From assembly GCF_000092045.1 (NCBI RefSeq), contig NC_007761.1:2731001-2795000 (forward strand): 64,000 bases of DNA. The letters run 5' to 3'. The position numbers and the translations under genes are program-made. Each line of letters begins with the position of its first letter. Within the stretch, counting starts at the first letter, position 1. This document shows positions 1-8,827 of the stretch, piece by piece. The DNA is from Rhizobium etli CFN 42. Its GTDB lineage: Bacteria > Pseudomonadota > Alphaproteobacteria > Rhizobiales > Rhizobiaceae. The notes beneath the pieces were generated by a model that was not told the DNA's origin, did no database searches, and saw only the letters and a list, made by a program, of their open reading frames with translations.

Positions 1-512
1 AGCTCGCCGCCTTCGACGATGATGTCATCGAGGCCGGTTGGATCGTTCTTGTCGACGCCTAGCGGATTGTCGGAAGTGACGTCACGCGTCTCGGCACGGC
101 CGAGCTTTCCGTCCGCACCCGGCAGGCGGAAGCTCCACAGCCACTGCTGACTGACGACTTCGACCGATGCGGCATCGGCGGGCACTGTGATGAACTGGTT
201 CCAGACGATCAGGCCGGGCGCCAGCATTGCCGCGACGCCAACTGCCGTTCCCGAGGCCAGAAGCAATTCCAGCCTGCGATTTTCAGGCTCATAATGCGCC
301 CGGTTGCCCGGTCTGTGTCGGAAGCGGAAGACGCAATAGGCCATGAAGGAAATCACCGCTACGAAGACGATGCCGGTGATCCAGAAGGTGATGACGAGCG
401 TGTTGTCGATATAGCTCCAGTTCGACGCGATCGGCGTCCACCACCACGGGCTCAGCACGTGGAACAGCACGGAGCCAACGACAACCAAGACGAGAATCAG
501 CACAACAGCCAT
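1..512 (-). CDS. coxB: Cytochrome c oxidase subunit II (partial, C-terminus beyond window)
   Basis: Subunit II of a haem-copper terminal oxidase, which takes electrons from cytochrome c through a CuA centre. The visible 170 residues contain three hydrophobic helices (about 1-20, 35-60 and 82-105), the Asn-Arg-Arg-Leu-Glu segment that precedes the last helix in this family, and a conserved QQWLWSF motif at the start of the periplasmic cupredoxin domain. The CuA ligands would lie outside the window. The start is supported by a strong AGGAGG ribosome site just upstream of the ATG (start codon 510-512). A c-type cytochrome lies immediately upstream on the same strand, which fits an electron donor for this oxidase. 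The 3' end is cut by the window edge. Confidence 0.85.
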   Translation of the reverse strand, partial: MAVVLILVLVVVGSVLFHVLSPWWWTPIASNWSYIDNTLVITFWITGIVFVAVISFMAYCVFRFRHRPGNRAHYEPENRRLELLLASGTAVGVAAMLAPGLIVWNQFITVPADAASVEVVSQQWLWSFRLPGADGKLGRAETRDVTSDNPLGVDKNDPTGLDDIIVEGGE

Positions 513-655
513 TTCCGCCCCTCCTGGGCCGACCGACCGTGAAACCGCACTCCACAAAACGTCGAGTTTATTATCGCACAAATAGAAAATGTCGGCAATT
601 ACGGCGATTTAGGCATGCGCCGCTGCCGGCAACCCGTCATTTGGCGTACTGCCCC

Positions 656-1066
656 TCATTGGGAATATTGTTTCAGATAGGCGATGAGATTGGTGATTTC
701 CTGGTCATCCTTCACTCCTGCGAAGGCCATCTTGGTGCCCTTCACCTTGGCTTTCGGATTATGCAGATAGTCACGCAACGTCGCCTCGTCCCAGACGAGA
801 CCACCCTCGCCGGCGGCCTTCATCCCCGCAGAATAAGCAAAATCAGGATGCGTCCCGGCCTTTCGGCCGAACAGCTTGTTCAGTGACGGACCCACCTTGT
901 TCGTATCGGACTCGGCGACATGACAGGTGGCACATTTCTTGAAAACGGTGGCACCGGCCGCCGCATCCCCCTCCTGCGCTCCAGCGTTGAGAGGGAAAAG
1001 GGCAATGACGGGCGCGGCGGTCAGCAGAATAACACGGTAATCCACGGCAAACCTCATCCTCCTCAA
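656..1066 (-). CDS. Class I c-type cytochrome (c2/c550-like)
   Basis: A small soluble electron carrier of the cytochrome c2 type, 136 aa. It has an N-terminal signal peptide (hydrophobic residues about 11-30), one CATCH haem-binding motif at residues 45-49, and a likely distal ligand Met113 in a KGTKMAF motif near the C-terminus. The Pro-Ser-Leu-x-x-Leu-Phe-Gly-Arg stretch is typical of this class. It lies about 140 bp upstream of the oxidase subunit II gene on the same strand, so it probably feeds that oxidase in the periplasm. The exact start could be Met1 or Met4. The preceding 213 bp (1067-1279) show no gene. Confidence 0.85.
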   Translation of the reverse strand: MRRMRFAVDYRVILLTAAPVIALFPLNAGAQEGDAAAGATVFKKCATCHVAESDTNKVGPSLNKLFGRKAGTHPDFAYSAGMKAAGEGGLVWDEATLRDYLHNPKAKVKGTKMAFAGVKDDQEITNLIAYLKQYSQ

Positions 1067-1279
1067 GGTCGCCAGCCACTCTCACCATCGGCCATCATTC
1101 GCGCGGTGGTGGTGGTTGCTAGGGGTTAAAGTTAGTCCTTCGCGGATGCAAGTCAATCGCTTCCATGATTACTGCCACTTGGGGGCAATCCGATACCCTG
1201 TGGCCCCGACGCAAATGCCAGGTCAGAGACCCGGCAAGCACGTGGTGATCTGCTGGCGAATGACGCCGCGCCATCCAAC

Positions 1280-2203
1280 TTATACTCCGATCGAAAGCGC
1301 CTCTTGCACCGCCAATTCAGCCATGGCAAGCGCCGCGTCCCGGGTCTTGGCGGCGGCGACGAAGCGGCCGTTATGGCAGAAGCTCGCGCCCTCTATGCCG
1401 CAGACTGCCTCCAGCTCACCATTGGTAAGGCCGGCCCAGGCTGCTGGCAGATCGGCCCGGAGCTCGAACCCGTCTTCGGCGCGGCGAATACCGGTCACGC
1501 ACCAATCCTTTTCGCGCGGGTGGACGACGAACAGCAGGTGATCGGCGCCGGCCTTGACGATGGCGGGACGGAAGGGCATCCCTCGCGGCAATTCCAGAAT
1601 ACGCCCCTGCCCTGCATCCCCGATCGCCCGATACACGATCGCCTCGGCCCGCAGTTTTGCGGCCCTCTGAGCGATCCCGGCATCGACGAAACTGCGGGCA
1701 ATGGCCAGCGCCGCGTGGAAGGCGCGATCGTCAGCCGCGGGTTCCGCCTCATCGAACACCGGTTTCAGGGTCTCGAGCAGCGCCGGCAGCATCAGGCCCG
1801 CCAAAGGCCCCGAAGGGCTGAGCGCGCCATTGTCGGTCAGGTCGATCGGCAGCACGAAACCGGTGTCGAAAGCGGCGTGGAGGGCTTCGACATGATGATC
1901 GGGAAGACCGGAGGCTGCGAGATATTCGCGGCCGTAATGCTTCCAGATCAGGCCGAACGAGCTGTAAGGCTGGCCATCGTCGCGCTGCGGCGCGCCGCGC
2001 TGATGATGATCGAATATGCCGGCAGCAGGATCGTAGGCACCGCCGACATCATAGATGATCCGGCCCGGGGCTGGCGTTATCCATTCCGGCGCTCGGCTTC
2101 GGATCAGACGGGCCTGCGGGAAAAGCCGGGTCAGGATGACGCTCGACAGCAGCTCGTCTGCGTGGAAACCACCGGAATGAGTAACGAGGAAATCGGGGCT
2201 CAT
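1280..2203 (-). CDS. MYG1 family protein (UPF0160, DHH-type metal-dependent phosphoesterase)
   Basis: Full-length MYG1-family protein (307 aa). The family belongs to the DHH superfamily, and the eukaryotic member is a 3'-5' RNA exonuclease. Visible motifs are His9-Ser-Gly-Gly-Phe-His14-Ala-Asp-Glu17 at the N-terminus and Asp65-His-His67, both metal-binding signatures. The C-terminal half (HPREKDW, FCHNGRF) is the usual second domain. The bacterial role is not well defined, and RNA or nucleotide phosphodiester hydrolysis is an inference from the family. It appears to be a single-gene unit. Confidence 0.85.
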   Translation of the reverse strand: MSPDFLVTHSGGFHADELLSSVILTRLFPQARLIRSRAPEWITPAPGRIIYDVGGAYDPAAGIFDHHQRGAPQRDDGQPYSSFGLIWKHYGREYLAASGLPDHHVEALHAAFDTGFVLPIDLTDNGALSPSGPLAGLMLPALLETLKPVFDEAEPAADDRAFHAALAIARSFVDAGIAQRAAKLRAEAIVYRAIGDAGQGRILELPRGMPFRPAIVKAGADHLLFVVHPREKDWCVTGIRRAEDGFELRADLPAAWAGLTNGELEAVCGIEGASFCHNGRFVAAAKTRDAALAMAELAVQEALSIGV

Positions 2204-2358
2204 GGAAGCTATGCGCCTTGTGGTTTGGCGGAGGATCCGCTTGCGGGTCTGAACGAGATAGCCGTTGCCGGCCGCTATCTCAACCCGCCTTCGCGCATTC
2301 TGCGTAGTGTCCGAAGGCGACGGGGCAGCTTTGAAACGATATGTGTGAAGGCAAGGGC

Positions 2359-2922
2359 CTAGGGCAGCGCCGGTCCCGGTTGTGCTGCAACAAGCGCGCG
2401 GCCGGCCGCTGCACCGGTATGCAGACAGATCAGTCCGATCACGGCGAGAGAATTGATCAAAAGGACCTCGGTGACGACGGCTGCCGAAAAAGCACCATCG
2501 CCAGACGGAAGCACTACCGTCGCTGCAAAGAGCACAGCTTCATACGCGACGAACCCGGCGATAAAGGCGCCGGCCATGGTAGCGGCAAGGCCGGCCTCAA
2601 GGCAGAGCACGGCGAGTGACGCCGCGAGCGATACGAATGCGGCGATACCGATCGTCAGCCCCCAGGCAAAGCTGTCGAAGGTCTGGGGATAGCCGAGTAT
2701 GAGATATCCGACCGTCTGGTTGGCAAGCCAGGCGAACAGCACCGCCATGATCGCCATTTTCCGGGGAAGAACGACCGCCGAGACTGCCGCCAGGGCAACG
2801 AAAGGCGTGACGCAGGCAAAAAGCAAGGTGAGAGCGACGCTGGCGCCAGCAATGACCGTGACCCAGGCGGCGGCGAAACCGGGAGTTGCCGGGCGCAAAG
2901 GAAGCTGATTTCGTTCGAGCAT
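2359..2922 (-). CDS. Multi-pass membrane protein of unknown function
   Basis: A hydrophobic protein of 187 aa with about five to six predicted membrane helices and small polar loops. The start at 2922 is chosen because an ACGGAG ribosome site lies about 8 nt upstream; a longer in-frame start at 2949 has no such site. I recognise no catalytic or transport motif. Its upstream region holds the structured element at 2956-2999. A small-molecule or ion transport role is possible but unsupported. Confidence 0.6.
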   Translation of the reverse strand: MLERNQLPLRPATPGFAAAWVTVIAGASVALTLLFACVTPFVALAAVSAVVLPRKMAIMAVLFAWLANQTVGYLILGYPQTFDSFAWGLTIGIAAFVSLAASLAVLCLEAGLAATMAGAFIAGFVAYEAVLFAATVVLPSGDGAFSAAVVTEVLLINSLAVIGLICLHTGAAAGRALVAAQPGPALP

Positions 2923-2955
2923 TTTGAAACTCCGTTCCACCGGGCGCACCCCGCC

Positions 2956-2999
2956 CTACAGCGCAGCGCGTCCTATCGGACGCGCAAAGCACACTGTAA
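2956..2999. other. Structured intergenic element with nested inverted repeats
   Basis: An 8-bp perfect stem (2966-2973 with 2978-2985) with a 4-nt loop is nested inside a second pairing (2957-2961 with 2994-2998). Only one such element was seen here. From memory, closely similar sequences recur upstream of genes in many Rhizobium genomes. Its function is unknown to me. It lies immediately upstream of the membrane-protein gene that starts at 2922. Confidence 0.55.
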
Positions 3000-3126
3000 C
3001 ACTTCGAAACTGCTTTCCGAACATCGATTCCGATCTTCCGAAATCACGATGCGGGAGGAAATCATAGGCCAGTTAGGGAAAAAGGCCGGCGAGCTCATGC
3101 TGGCCGTCGCCTCCTCGCCGCCGCCG

Positions 3127-4407
3127 TTACAAGGCGTCCAACGGGATCTTCAGATATCGGCGGCCGTTCTCCTCTGGTTCCGGCAGCCGGCCGCCGCGGA
3201 TATTGACCTGCAGCGCATGCAGCATCAGCTTCGGCTTGGGCAGCGTGCGGTCGCGCGTCTGCCGCAGCGCCACGAAGCGGGCCTCGTCCATGCCTGCAAT
3301 ATGCGGATTGGCGCGCTTTTGGGCTGCGACCGTGCTTTCCCAGCGCGGGTGACGACCGCCCGGCTGATAATCATGGCCGGAAAAGAGGCGGGTCTCCTCG
3401 GGTAGCGACAGGATCGCATGGATGGAGCGCCAGAGGGCGGCCGCACTGCCGCCCGGAAAATCCGTGCGCGCAGTCCCCGAATCCGGCGTGAACATCGTAT
3501 CGTGCACGAAGGCGGCATCACCAATCACATAGGTCACCGATGCCAGCGTATGGCCGGGCGAAAACATCACACGGCCCGTAAGGCCGCCGATATTGAACGT
3601 ATCGCCATCGGCAAACAGCCGGTCCCATTGCGAGCCGTCGGTTGCGAGCGCCGGCCAATTATAGATCTCTTTCCAAAGCCTCTGCACATCGGTGACATGG
3701 ACGCCGATCGCCGTCGGCGCGCCGGTCTTTTCCTCGAGATAATGGGCGGCGGAGAAGTGATCGGCATGCGGATGCGTGTCAAGGATCCACTCGACCGTCA
3801 TCCGCTCGCTCTCGATGTAAGCCAGGATCGCATCGGCGTTCCCCGTTCCAGTTGCGCCCGACATCTCGTCGAAGTCGAGCACCGGATCGATGACGGCACA
3901 GCGCCTCGTCGCCGGATCGGAAACGACATATTGTATGCTGCAGGTACGGGGCTCGAAGAAAGCGTTCACCCGAGGAGTCTGGTTTGCCACCCTTTCCAGC
4001 CACCGGCACGCGCCGGCAAGTTCGAAGCCGAGGCTTTCGCCGAAGGTCTGGACGTCCGCCGGCTTCATCCGCCCGTCGAGCACCTCGCCCAGCGCATAGA
4101 GGGTCAATGCCCGCGTGCCGCTCTTGCAATGGGCGAAGACCGGTCCCTTCGCCCCAGCCATGGCCGCCTGAAAGGCGCGGATATCGGCCTCGGTAATCTC
4201 ATTGCCGTTCACCGGCACGAAACTGTAGGAAAGTCCGGCGGCGGCAGCGGAAATCTTTTCTGCAGCATTGCCTGGCTGGCCCGCCTCCTCGCCGTCGGGC
4301 CTGGCGTTGATAACGGCGGCGAAGCCCTCCTTGGCGAAATCGGCAAAATCGGCTGGATCGGGCTGCCCCGCCACCGATAGCCGCTCATTGACCCTCACGG
4401 GCATCAT
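3127..4407 (-). CDS. blh: Bifunctional sulfur transferase/persulfide dioxygenase Blh
   Basis: A 426-aa fusion typical of Rhizobiales Blh proteins, which detoxify sulfide by oxidising persulfides. Residues 1-135 form a DUF442 phosphatase-like/sulfurtransferase domain with the loop His93-Cys94-Lys-Ser-Gly-Thr-Arg99; Cys94 is the likely persulfide carrier. Residues 150-426 are a metallo-beta-lactamase fold of the ETHE1 type with His212-x-His214-x-Asp216-His217, His286, Asp303 and His345 as iron ligands or second-shell residues. A GGAGG ribosome site precedes the start. The BigR repressor and membrane partners often linked to blh are not visible next to it. Confidence 0.9.
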   Translation of the reverse strand: MMPVRVNERLSVAGQPDPADFADFAKEGFAAVINARPDGEEAGQPGNAAEKISAAAAGLSYSFVPVNGNEITEADIRAFQAAMAGAKGPVFAHCKSGTRALTLYALGEVLDGRMKPADVQTFGESLGFELAGACRWLERVANQTPRVNAFFEPRTCSIQYVVSDPATRRCAVIDPVLDFDEMSGATGTGNADAILAYIESERMTVEWILDTHPHADHFSAAHYLEEKTGAPTAIGVHVTDVQRLWKEIYNWPALATDGSQWDRLFADGDTFNIGGLTGRVMFSPGHTLASVTYVIGDAAFVHDTMFTPDSGTARTDFPGGSAAALWRSIHAILSLPEETRLFSGHDYQPGGRHPRWESTVAAQKRANPHIAGMDEARFVALRQTRDRTLPKPKLMLHALQVNIRGGRLPEPEENGRRYLKIPLDAL

Positions 4408-4736
4408 CGAAGCCTCCGCGCCGCCCTGATCACGCAGTATCGCACGTATAGCGGTACAATCTCACAAGTATATTGCCGAGCGCAAGAATAGAGGCGCCTG
4501 CTCTCGCGCTCGCCCGGGCCTTCAAAACGACACCGTCGCCGCCCCTTGCTTGATCTCCGCATGATGGCACTGGCGCCGACGATGACGACGCCGTCGAGCA
4601 GATCGTCATGCGCGTAACCTCCCTGCGGCGTGAAGGTTTCCCACAGGTCGAATGCGCCACCGGTCTCGACGGCAGTGGCATGGATGACGACTCTCGCGCC
4701 GAACGGCGTCTTCGCAATCCGCTCCCCGCCAGTCAA
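4404..4736 (-). pseudogene. Probable cupin-domain remnant
   Basis: The first 40 or so codons (4736 down to about 4610, TTG start) read like the N-terminus of a quercetinase-like cupin: a GGERIAKTPFGAR stretch, then ETGGAF and LWETFTP. The expected histidine-rich metal motif never follows. The downstream part is arginine-rich with no family signal and runs to the start of blh. A good ribosome site and ATG (about 4764-4766) exist upstream in another frame, which suggests a frameshift as well as loss of the 3' part. This is an inference from a short similarity. Confidence 0.35.
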
Positions 4737-4805
4737 AGAAACGACGGCTTTTTGAACTCGACATAATCCACCTCCCCGACGGCGATATCTGATGAGGCCG
4801 ACGTC

Positions 4806-5180
4806 CTAAGCTTGTGGTTCGTTGATCATTGCCTCGATATTGTATCCATTGGGATCGAGGACGAAGCAGGCGTAATAGTTCCCGGCATATTCCGGCCTCG
4901 GGCCGGGCGCGCCGTTATCCCGTGCTCCGGCCTGAAGTGCCGCCTGATAAAAGGCTGCGACCTCAGCCCTGTCTCGCACCCGGAAGGCGACGTGCAGACG
5001 CGTGAGCGGCGGCTGGTCGTCGGTGCGCTGGATCTCGAACAGGCTGCCGCCGACGTCGAAGGCCCAGAACACGCCCTCCTTGCCGAAGGCGCGGCGATAG
5101 CCAAGGGGTTCAAGAGCGCTTTCGTAGAATGCCTTGCTCTTCTCGAGGTCACTCACAGCGATGGTGATGTGATCGATCAT
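4806..5180 (-). CDS. VOC family (glyoxalase/dioxygenase-like) metalloprotein
   Basis: A 124-aa single-module vicinal-oxygen-chelate protein with two beta-alpha-beta-beta-beta repeats. Metal-ligand positions are occupied: His4 in the opening MIDHITIAVSD motif, Glu49, His63 and Glu116, so it is likely an active metal-binding enzyme acting as a dimer. The family includes glyoxalases, extradiol dioxygenases and antibiotic-resistance proteins, and the substrate cannot be read from sequence. It stands alone, facing away from the 2H phosphoesterase gene on its right. Confidence 0.85.
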   Translation of the reverse strand: MIDHITIAVSDLEKSKAFYESALEPLGYRRAFGKEGVFWAFDVGGSLFEIQRTDDQPPLTRLHVAFRVRDRAEVAAFYQAALQAGARDNGAPGPRPEYAGNYYACFVLDPNGYNIEAMINEPQA

Positions 5181-5346
5181 CTCATCTCTCCCATTCCGTT
5201 CCTGTCAAGATTGATGCTCTCCCTTCGAGCCTCTCACGCGCATCTCCCGATGGCAATGCGAACCGGCCGCAATCAGTCCTTGCTGCCGCTCGACATCGAA
5301 TGTGACGTCGGTTTATGGTCTGCAGGAAGGGACCGGATATGCGCAA

Positions 5347-5877
5347 ATGCCTTACGCGATCAGCCTCAAATGTCTGAACGACACCGCCTCGCCGGTTTTC
5401 AAGCTCTGGGATGAAGCCGCAACATTCGAAGAGACGGCTTCGATGCGGGCTTTGAACTACCCGCCTCATATCACCCTCGCCGTTTATCAGGAGATTGCGG
5501 TCGACCGGTTGGCAGAGGCAGCCGAGCGTGTTTTCCGCATCTCCCCTGCCGTAACGTCAAGCTTTTCAGGGATCGGTTGCTTTGAGAACGAATTCCTGGT
5601 CTTATGGGCGCGGCCGAACCAAGACGAGCGCCTCTTCCAGCTGCATGCGGCGCTTCACCGGGAAATCGATCCCGTCCACTGTCACGAGCACTATCGGCCC
5701 GACAATTGGGTGCCGCATTGCACGATCGCCACCAAAATCCCGAAGGCAAAAACGCAGGCGGCGATCAACTGGGCAAATCGGAACCGGATGCGATTCCGGG
5801 TGACTCTCGATGCCGCAGACTGCGTGAGATTTCCGCCCGTCGAAATCTTGAGCGAAATCGGACTGGCGTCGCAATGA
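5347..5877 (+). CDS. 2'-5' RNA ligase / 2H phosphoesterase superfamily protein
   Basis: A protein of about 176 aa with the two His-x-Thr/x-hydrophobic signatures that define 2H phosphoesterases: PPHITL in the N-terminal half and PHCTIA in the C-terminal half. These enzymes hydrolyse or ligate cyclic 2',3'-phosphates or 2'-5' linkages. The ATG at 5347 is preferred because homologs begin at this point, as I recall; an in-frame GTG at 5302 would give 191 aa. The gene appears monocistronic. Confidence 0.8.
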   Translation: MPYAISLKCLNDTASPVFKLWDEAATFEETASMRALNYPPHITLAVYQEIAVDRLAEAAERVFRISPAVTSSFSGIGCFENEFLVLWARPNQDERLFQLHAALHREIDPVHCHEHYRPDNWVPHCTIATKIPKAKTQAAINWANRNRMRFRVTLDAADCVRFPPVEILSEIGLASQ

Positions 5878-5975
5878 TCGTGGAGAGCGCCGGCGCTTTG
5901 GCGAAGCCCGCGCCTCTCAAAAGAACGCGGGCAGTGATGGGTCATAACGCGTTTGCCAAGCGCGGATGCGTGAAA

Positions 5976-6371
5976 TCAGTCCTGGCCCTGCAGGCGATCC
6001 ATCACCTGGAGCAACAGATCGGCGCAAACCTTCGTCGGTTCGTCCTCAGCGCATTTCAGGTCGATCCGTGTATTTCCATCCTCGATCTGAAAACGGGCCG
6101 CCTTGGACAGCGGCGGCAGGCGATGACCGCGGTAACCACGGAAGCCCATGTCGTCTCTCGAACCGTGCCACCGGTAGTCGGGGCGGTCTCGGAACTGCTC
6201 ATCCGGCCCGTGACGCATCACCCTCTCGTCATCAGGCGCAGGCGGGGATGGTGATGCAGGCTCGTTCGCTGCGGGCGGCTCGCCAGCGGGTGGCGGGGCG
6301 GGCGGCTGTTGGGCGAAGGCGGTGGCGGCCGATGCTGCAAGGGCAAGACCGGATAGCAAAAGTCTTTGCAT
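5976..6371 (-). CDS. Secreted proline-rich hypothetical protein
   Basis: A 131-aa protein starting at 6371 with an AAAGGAA ribosome site. It has a clear signal peptide (residues about 1-21, ending in ATAFAQ), a proline/alanine-rich linker (about 22-48), and a charged C-terminal region with two cysteines in a DLKCAEDEPTKVCADLL context that may form a disulfide. No known domain is recognised. It is likely periplasmic. Confidence 0.65.
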   Translation of the reverse strand: MQRLLLSGLALAASAATAFAQQPPAPPPAGEPPAANEPASPSPPAPDDERVMRHGPDEQFRDRPDYRWHGSRDDMGFRGYRGHRLPPLSKAARFQIEDGNTRIDLKCAEDEPTKVCADLLLQVMDRLQGQD

Positions 6372-6687
6372 GGGGATGTTCCTTTCAGAGAAGACGCATG
6401 CCTTAAACACCGCGGCGCGGCTTTAGTTCACGCCCCTTTGGCGCTTGTGATCGAAATCAGCAGCGCGGCTACGACGTTTACCTGCGAACACGCCGTGCTG
6501 CGAGACGAAGCGCCATGCGCTTGCCCGCCGTTCGGATTTGCCGGCGCAGAACTGACGGGAACTTCGCGTCAGGCAGGGCGCCAACGCTTCTTTCGCCTCG
6601 CCTCTGCCTTGTTGGGCGACTATGCTCAGCGCCGATTCGCTGTCCGCGACGAGGGCGTGCGGAAACGAGATATCAAAGGAGAAGACA

Positions 6688-7710
6688 ATGACGGACGCCA
6701 AGAGCGGCATTACCGGGCTGCGGCCGCAAATCACTGTCGTTGGCGTCGGCGGCGGCGGTGGCAATGCGATCAACAATATGATCGCGGAAAAGCTGGCAGG
6801 CGTCGAATTCGTCGCCGCAAACACCGATGCCCAGGTTCTCGCCACCTCCAAGGCATCGCGCCGCATCCAGCTCGGCGCGAATGTGACGGAGGGCCTCGGC
6901 GCCGGTTCCCTGCCGGAAATCGGACATGCGGCGGCAGAAGAATCGCTCGACGAGATCATGGATCACCTGGCAGGATCGCACATGTGTTTCGTCACCGCCG
7001 GCATGGGCGGAGGAACGGGCACGGGCGCAGCCCCTGTTATCGCACGCGCCGCACGGTCGGCCGGCATCCTGACCGTTGGCGTCGTCACCAAGCCGTTTAC
7101 GTTCGAAGGAAATCGCCGCATGCGGACGGCGGAAGCTGGCATCGAGGCGCTTCGTCAGGCCGCCGATACCGTTATCGTCATTCCCAATCAGAATCTCTTC
7201 CGCATCGCCGATGCGAAAACCACCTTCGCCGATGCCTTCATGACGGCCGACCGCGTGCTCTTTGCGGGCGTCGGCTGCATCACCGATCTCATCGTCAAGG
7301 AAGGGCTGATCAATCTTGATTTCGCCGACGTGAAGTCGGTCATGCAGGGCATGGGCCGCGCCATGATGGGCACCGGCGAAGCCGCCGGCGAAAGCCGGGC
7401 GATGAAGGCGGCGGAAGCGGCAATCGCCAACCCGCTTCTGGACGATATTTCGATGAAGGGCGCCAAGGGCGTGCTGATCTCGATCTCCGGCGGCTCGGAT
7501 ATGACCCTGTTCGAAGTGGACGAGGCGGCAAGCCGGATTCGCGACGAAGTGCAGGACGACGCCGATATCGTCGTCGGGGCGATTTTCGACCGCAGCCTCG
7601 ACGGCAAATTCCGCGTCTCGGTGGTGGCAACCGGGCTGGAAGGAAACGCTCTATCCGCGTCCCCTTCTCACGCGCCCGCCGAACCGATTCAGACGCGCAC
7701 GCTGCAGTAA
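6688..7710 (+). CDS. ftsZ: Short FtsZ paralog (FtsZ2-like, no C-terminal tail)
   Basis: A tubulin-like GTPase of 340 aa. The nucleotide-binding loop GVGGGGGNA (19-27), the tubulin signature GMGGGTGTG (105-113) and the synergy-loop motif Asn209-Leu-Asp211-Phe-Ala-Asp are intact, so GTP binding and hydrolysis look possible. It stops soon after the globular domain and lacks the long linker and conserved C-terminal peptide that bind FtsA and ZipA. Sinorhizobium has a comparable truncated second FtsZ. The start at 6688 is set by an AAAGGAGAAG ribosome site. The main ftsZ would sit in the dcw cluster elsewhere. The 6412-6687 interval shows nothing recognisable. Confidence 0.85.
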   Translation: MTDAKSGITGLRPQITVVGVGGGGGNAINNMIAEKLAGVEFVAANTDAQVLATSKASRRIQLGANVTEGLGAGSLPEIGHAAAEESLDEIMDHLAGSHMCFVTAGMGGGTGTGAAPVIARAARSAGILTVGVVTKPFTFEGNRRMRTAEAGIEALRQAADTVIVIPNQNLFRIADAKTTFADAFMTADRVLFAGVGCITDLIVKEGLINLDFADVKSVMQGMGRAMMGTGEAAGESRAMKAAEAAIANPLLDDISMKGAKGVLISISGGSDMTLFEVDEAASRIRDEVQDDADIVVGAIFDRSLDGKFRVSVVATGLEGNALSASPSHAPAEPIQTRTLQ

Positions 7711-7757
7711 TGCGGTCGCTGTTACCACGGCTCGCTCATGGCGGGGCTGGCGGATAA

Positions 7758-7794
7758 ACGTTGCCCCGCCAGTGGAGAATGGGCGGGGCAACGT
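7758..7794 (+). terminator. Hairpin terminator-like inverted repeat after ftsZ paralog
   Basis: A perfect 13-bp inverted repeat (7758-7770 with 7782-7794) with an 11-nt loop, 48 bp past the ftsZ stop and between convergent genes. There is no T-tract, so it could terminate weakly or simply protect the 3' end of either transcript. Confidence 0.5.
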
Positions 7795-7910
7795 CGGTAC
7801 TCGGCCCGTGAAGGCCAATCGAAGAGCATGCCCAAGGCGGCTAATAGGTGAAAAATTCCCGACAGCGGTGAACCAGTTTAGCTGGCTAGCAAATAACGCG
7901 GATAAACCCG

Positions 7911-8735
7911 TCACCCCAGCAAACTCCTGATCTTCCCCGCATCCTCCGCCGTCGCCGGATTGTACACCACCATGCTGAGATCCGGCCGGCCGTCTACCAG
8001 AAAGGCCGAATATTCAAAAGACAGCAGCCCGAGCACCGGGTGCTTGATGTGCTTGGCGCCCTCGCCGTGGGTGCGCACGTCGTTGTCGCGCCACATGGCC
8101 AGGAATTCCGGGCTTTTGCGGCAGAGTTCGTCGAGCAGCGGCTCCACCTCGGCGGCGGCACCGGCGCGCGCCGCATCCACCCGGAAGGCGGCGACGACGA
8201 AGCGGGCTACGCTTTCCCAGTCATATTGGGCGGCGCGCACGCGCGGATCGAGGAAAATGAAGCGCAGCACGTTGCGCTCTTTCGGCGGCAGCGCGCCGTA
8301 ATCGGTGAGCAGCACGGTCGCCGCCCGGTTCCAGGCGACGACGTCCCAGATCGCGGTGCGGATCAGCGCTGGGCACGGATCGAGCGCGTCGAGCACGCCC
8401 TGCAGGCGCGGCGTAACGCCTTCCTCTTTGCGATAGCGCACCTCCGGCAGGCGGCCGAGACCGATGAGGAAGAGGTGTTCGCGTTCGATGTCGGTCAGCA
8501 TCAGCGCCCGCGAGATCCGGTCGAGCACGTCGGCGGACGGCGCGCCGCCGCGACCCTGCTCCAGCCAGGTGTACCAGGTCGGGCTAATATTGGCGCGGCT
8601 CGCCACCTCCTCGCGGCGAAGCCCCGGCGTGCGGCGGCGCTCGCCGGCAAAGCCGAGGGCAGCGGGATCGAGCTTGCCGCGGCGGTCCTTGAGGTAGGCG
8701 CCCAGCCGGTTCTCGGAGGTGACGAATTCGCTCAT
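7911..8735 (-). CDS. XRE-family transcriptional regulator with MmyB-like ligand domain
   Basis: A 274-aa regulator with an N-terminal Cro/C1-type helix-turn-helix (about 12-80, containing TPGLRREEVASRANIS and the YTWLEQGR recognition region). It is followed by a PAS-like MmyB ligand-binding domain (about 105-270). The family usually represses a divergently transcribed oxidoreductase gene. Here the SDR gene at 8828 is divergent with only 92 bp between, so it is the likely target. Inverted repeats at 8773-8791 and 8791-8826 are operator candidates. Confidence 0.85.
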   Translation of the reverse strand: MSEFVTSENRLGAYLKDRRGKLDPAALGFAGERRRTPGLRREEVASRANISPTWYTWLEQGRGGAPSADVLDRISRALMLTDIEREHLFLIGLGRLPEVRYRKEEGVTPRLQGVLDALDPCPALIRTAIWDVVAWNRAATVLLTDYGALPPKERNVLRFIFLDPRVRAAQYDWESVARFVVAAFRVDAARAGAAAEVEPLLDELCRKSPEFLAMWRDNDVRTHGEGAKHIKHPVLGLLSFEYSAFLVDGRPDLSMVVYNPATAEDAGKIRSLLG

Positions 8736-8772
8736 CCTGTTAGCGATTATACCATGATAAGATCACTACTTT

Positions 8773-8826
8773 ACCAGGATACCAGCCTGGTCGATATCTG
8801 TCTCCTGTCAAATCAGGAGATATCGA
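8773..8826 (+). promoter_or_regulatory. Divergent promoter region with two inverted repeats; one occludes the SDR ribosome site
   Basis: First repeat: 8773-8778 with 8786-8791, 7-nt spacer. Second: 8801-8807 with 8814-8820, 6-nt loop, extended by 8791-8796 with 8821-8826 around a 4-nt bulge. The right arm of the second contains the AGGAG ribosome site of the SDR gene. They may be operators for the XRE regulator or an RNA hairpin that limits translation. Confidence 0.45.
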
Positions 8827-8827
8827 C

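Noticed and set aside
1304..2362. 352-aa plus-strand open frame opposite the MYG1 gene
   Set aside because: The minus-strand frame has clear MYG1 motifs; the plus-strand frame has none.
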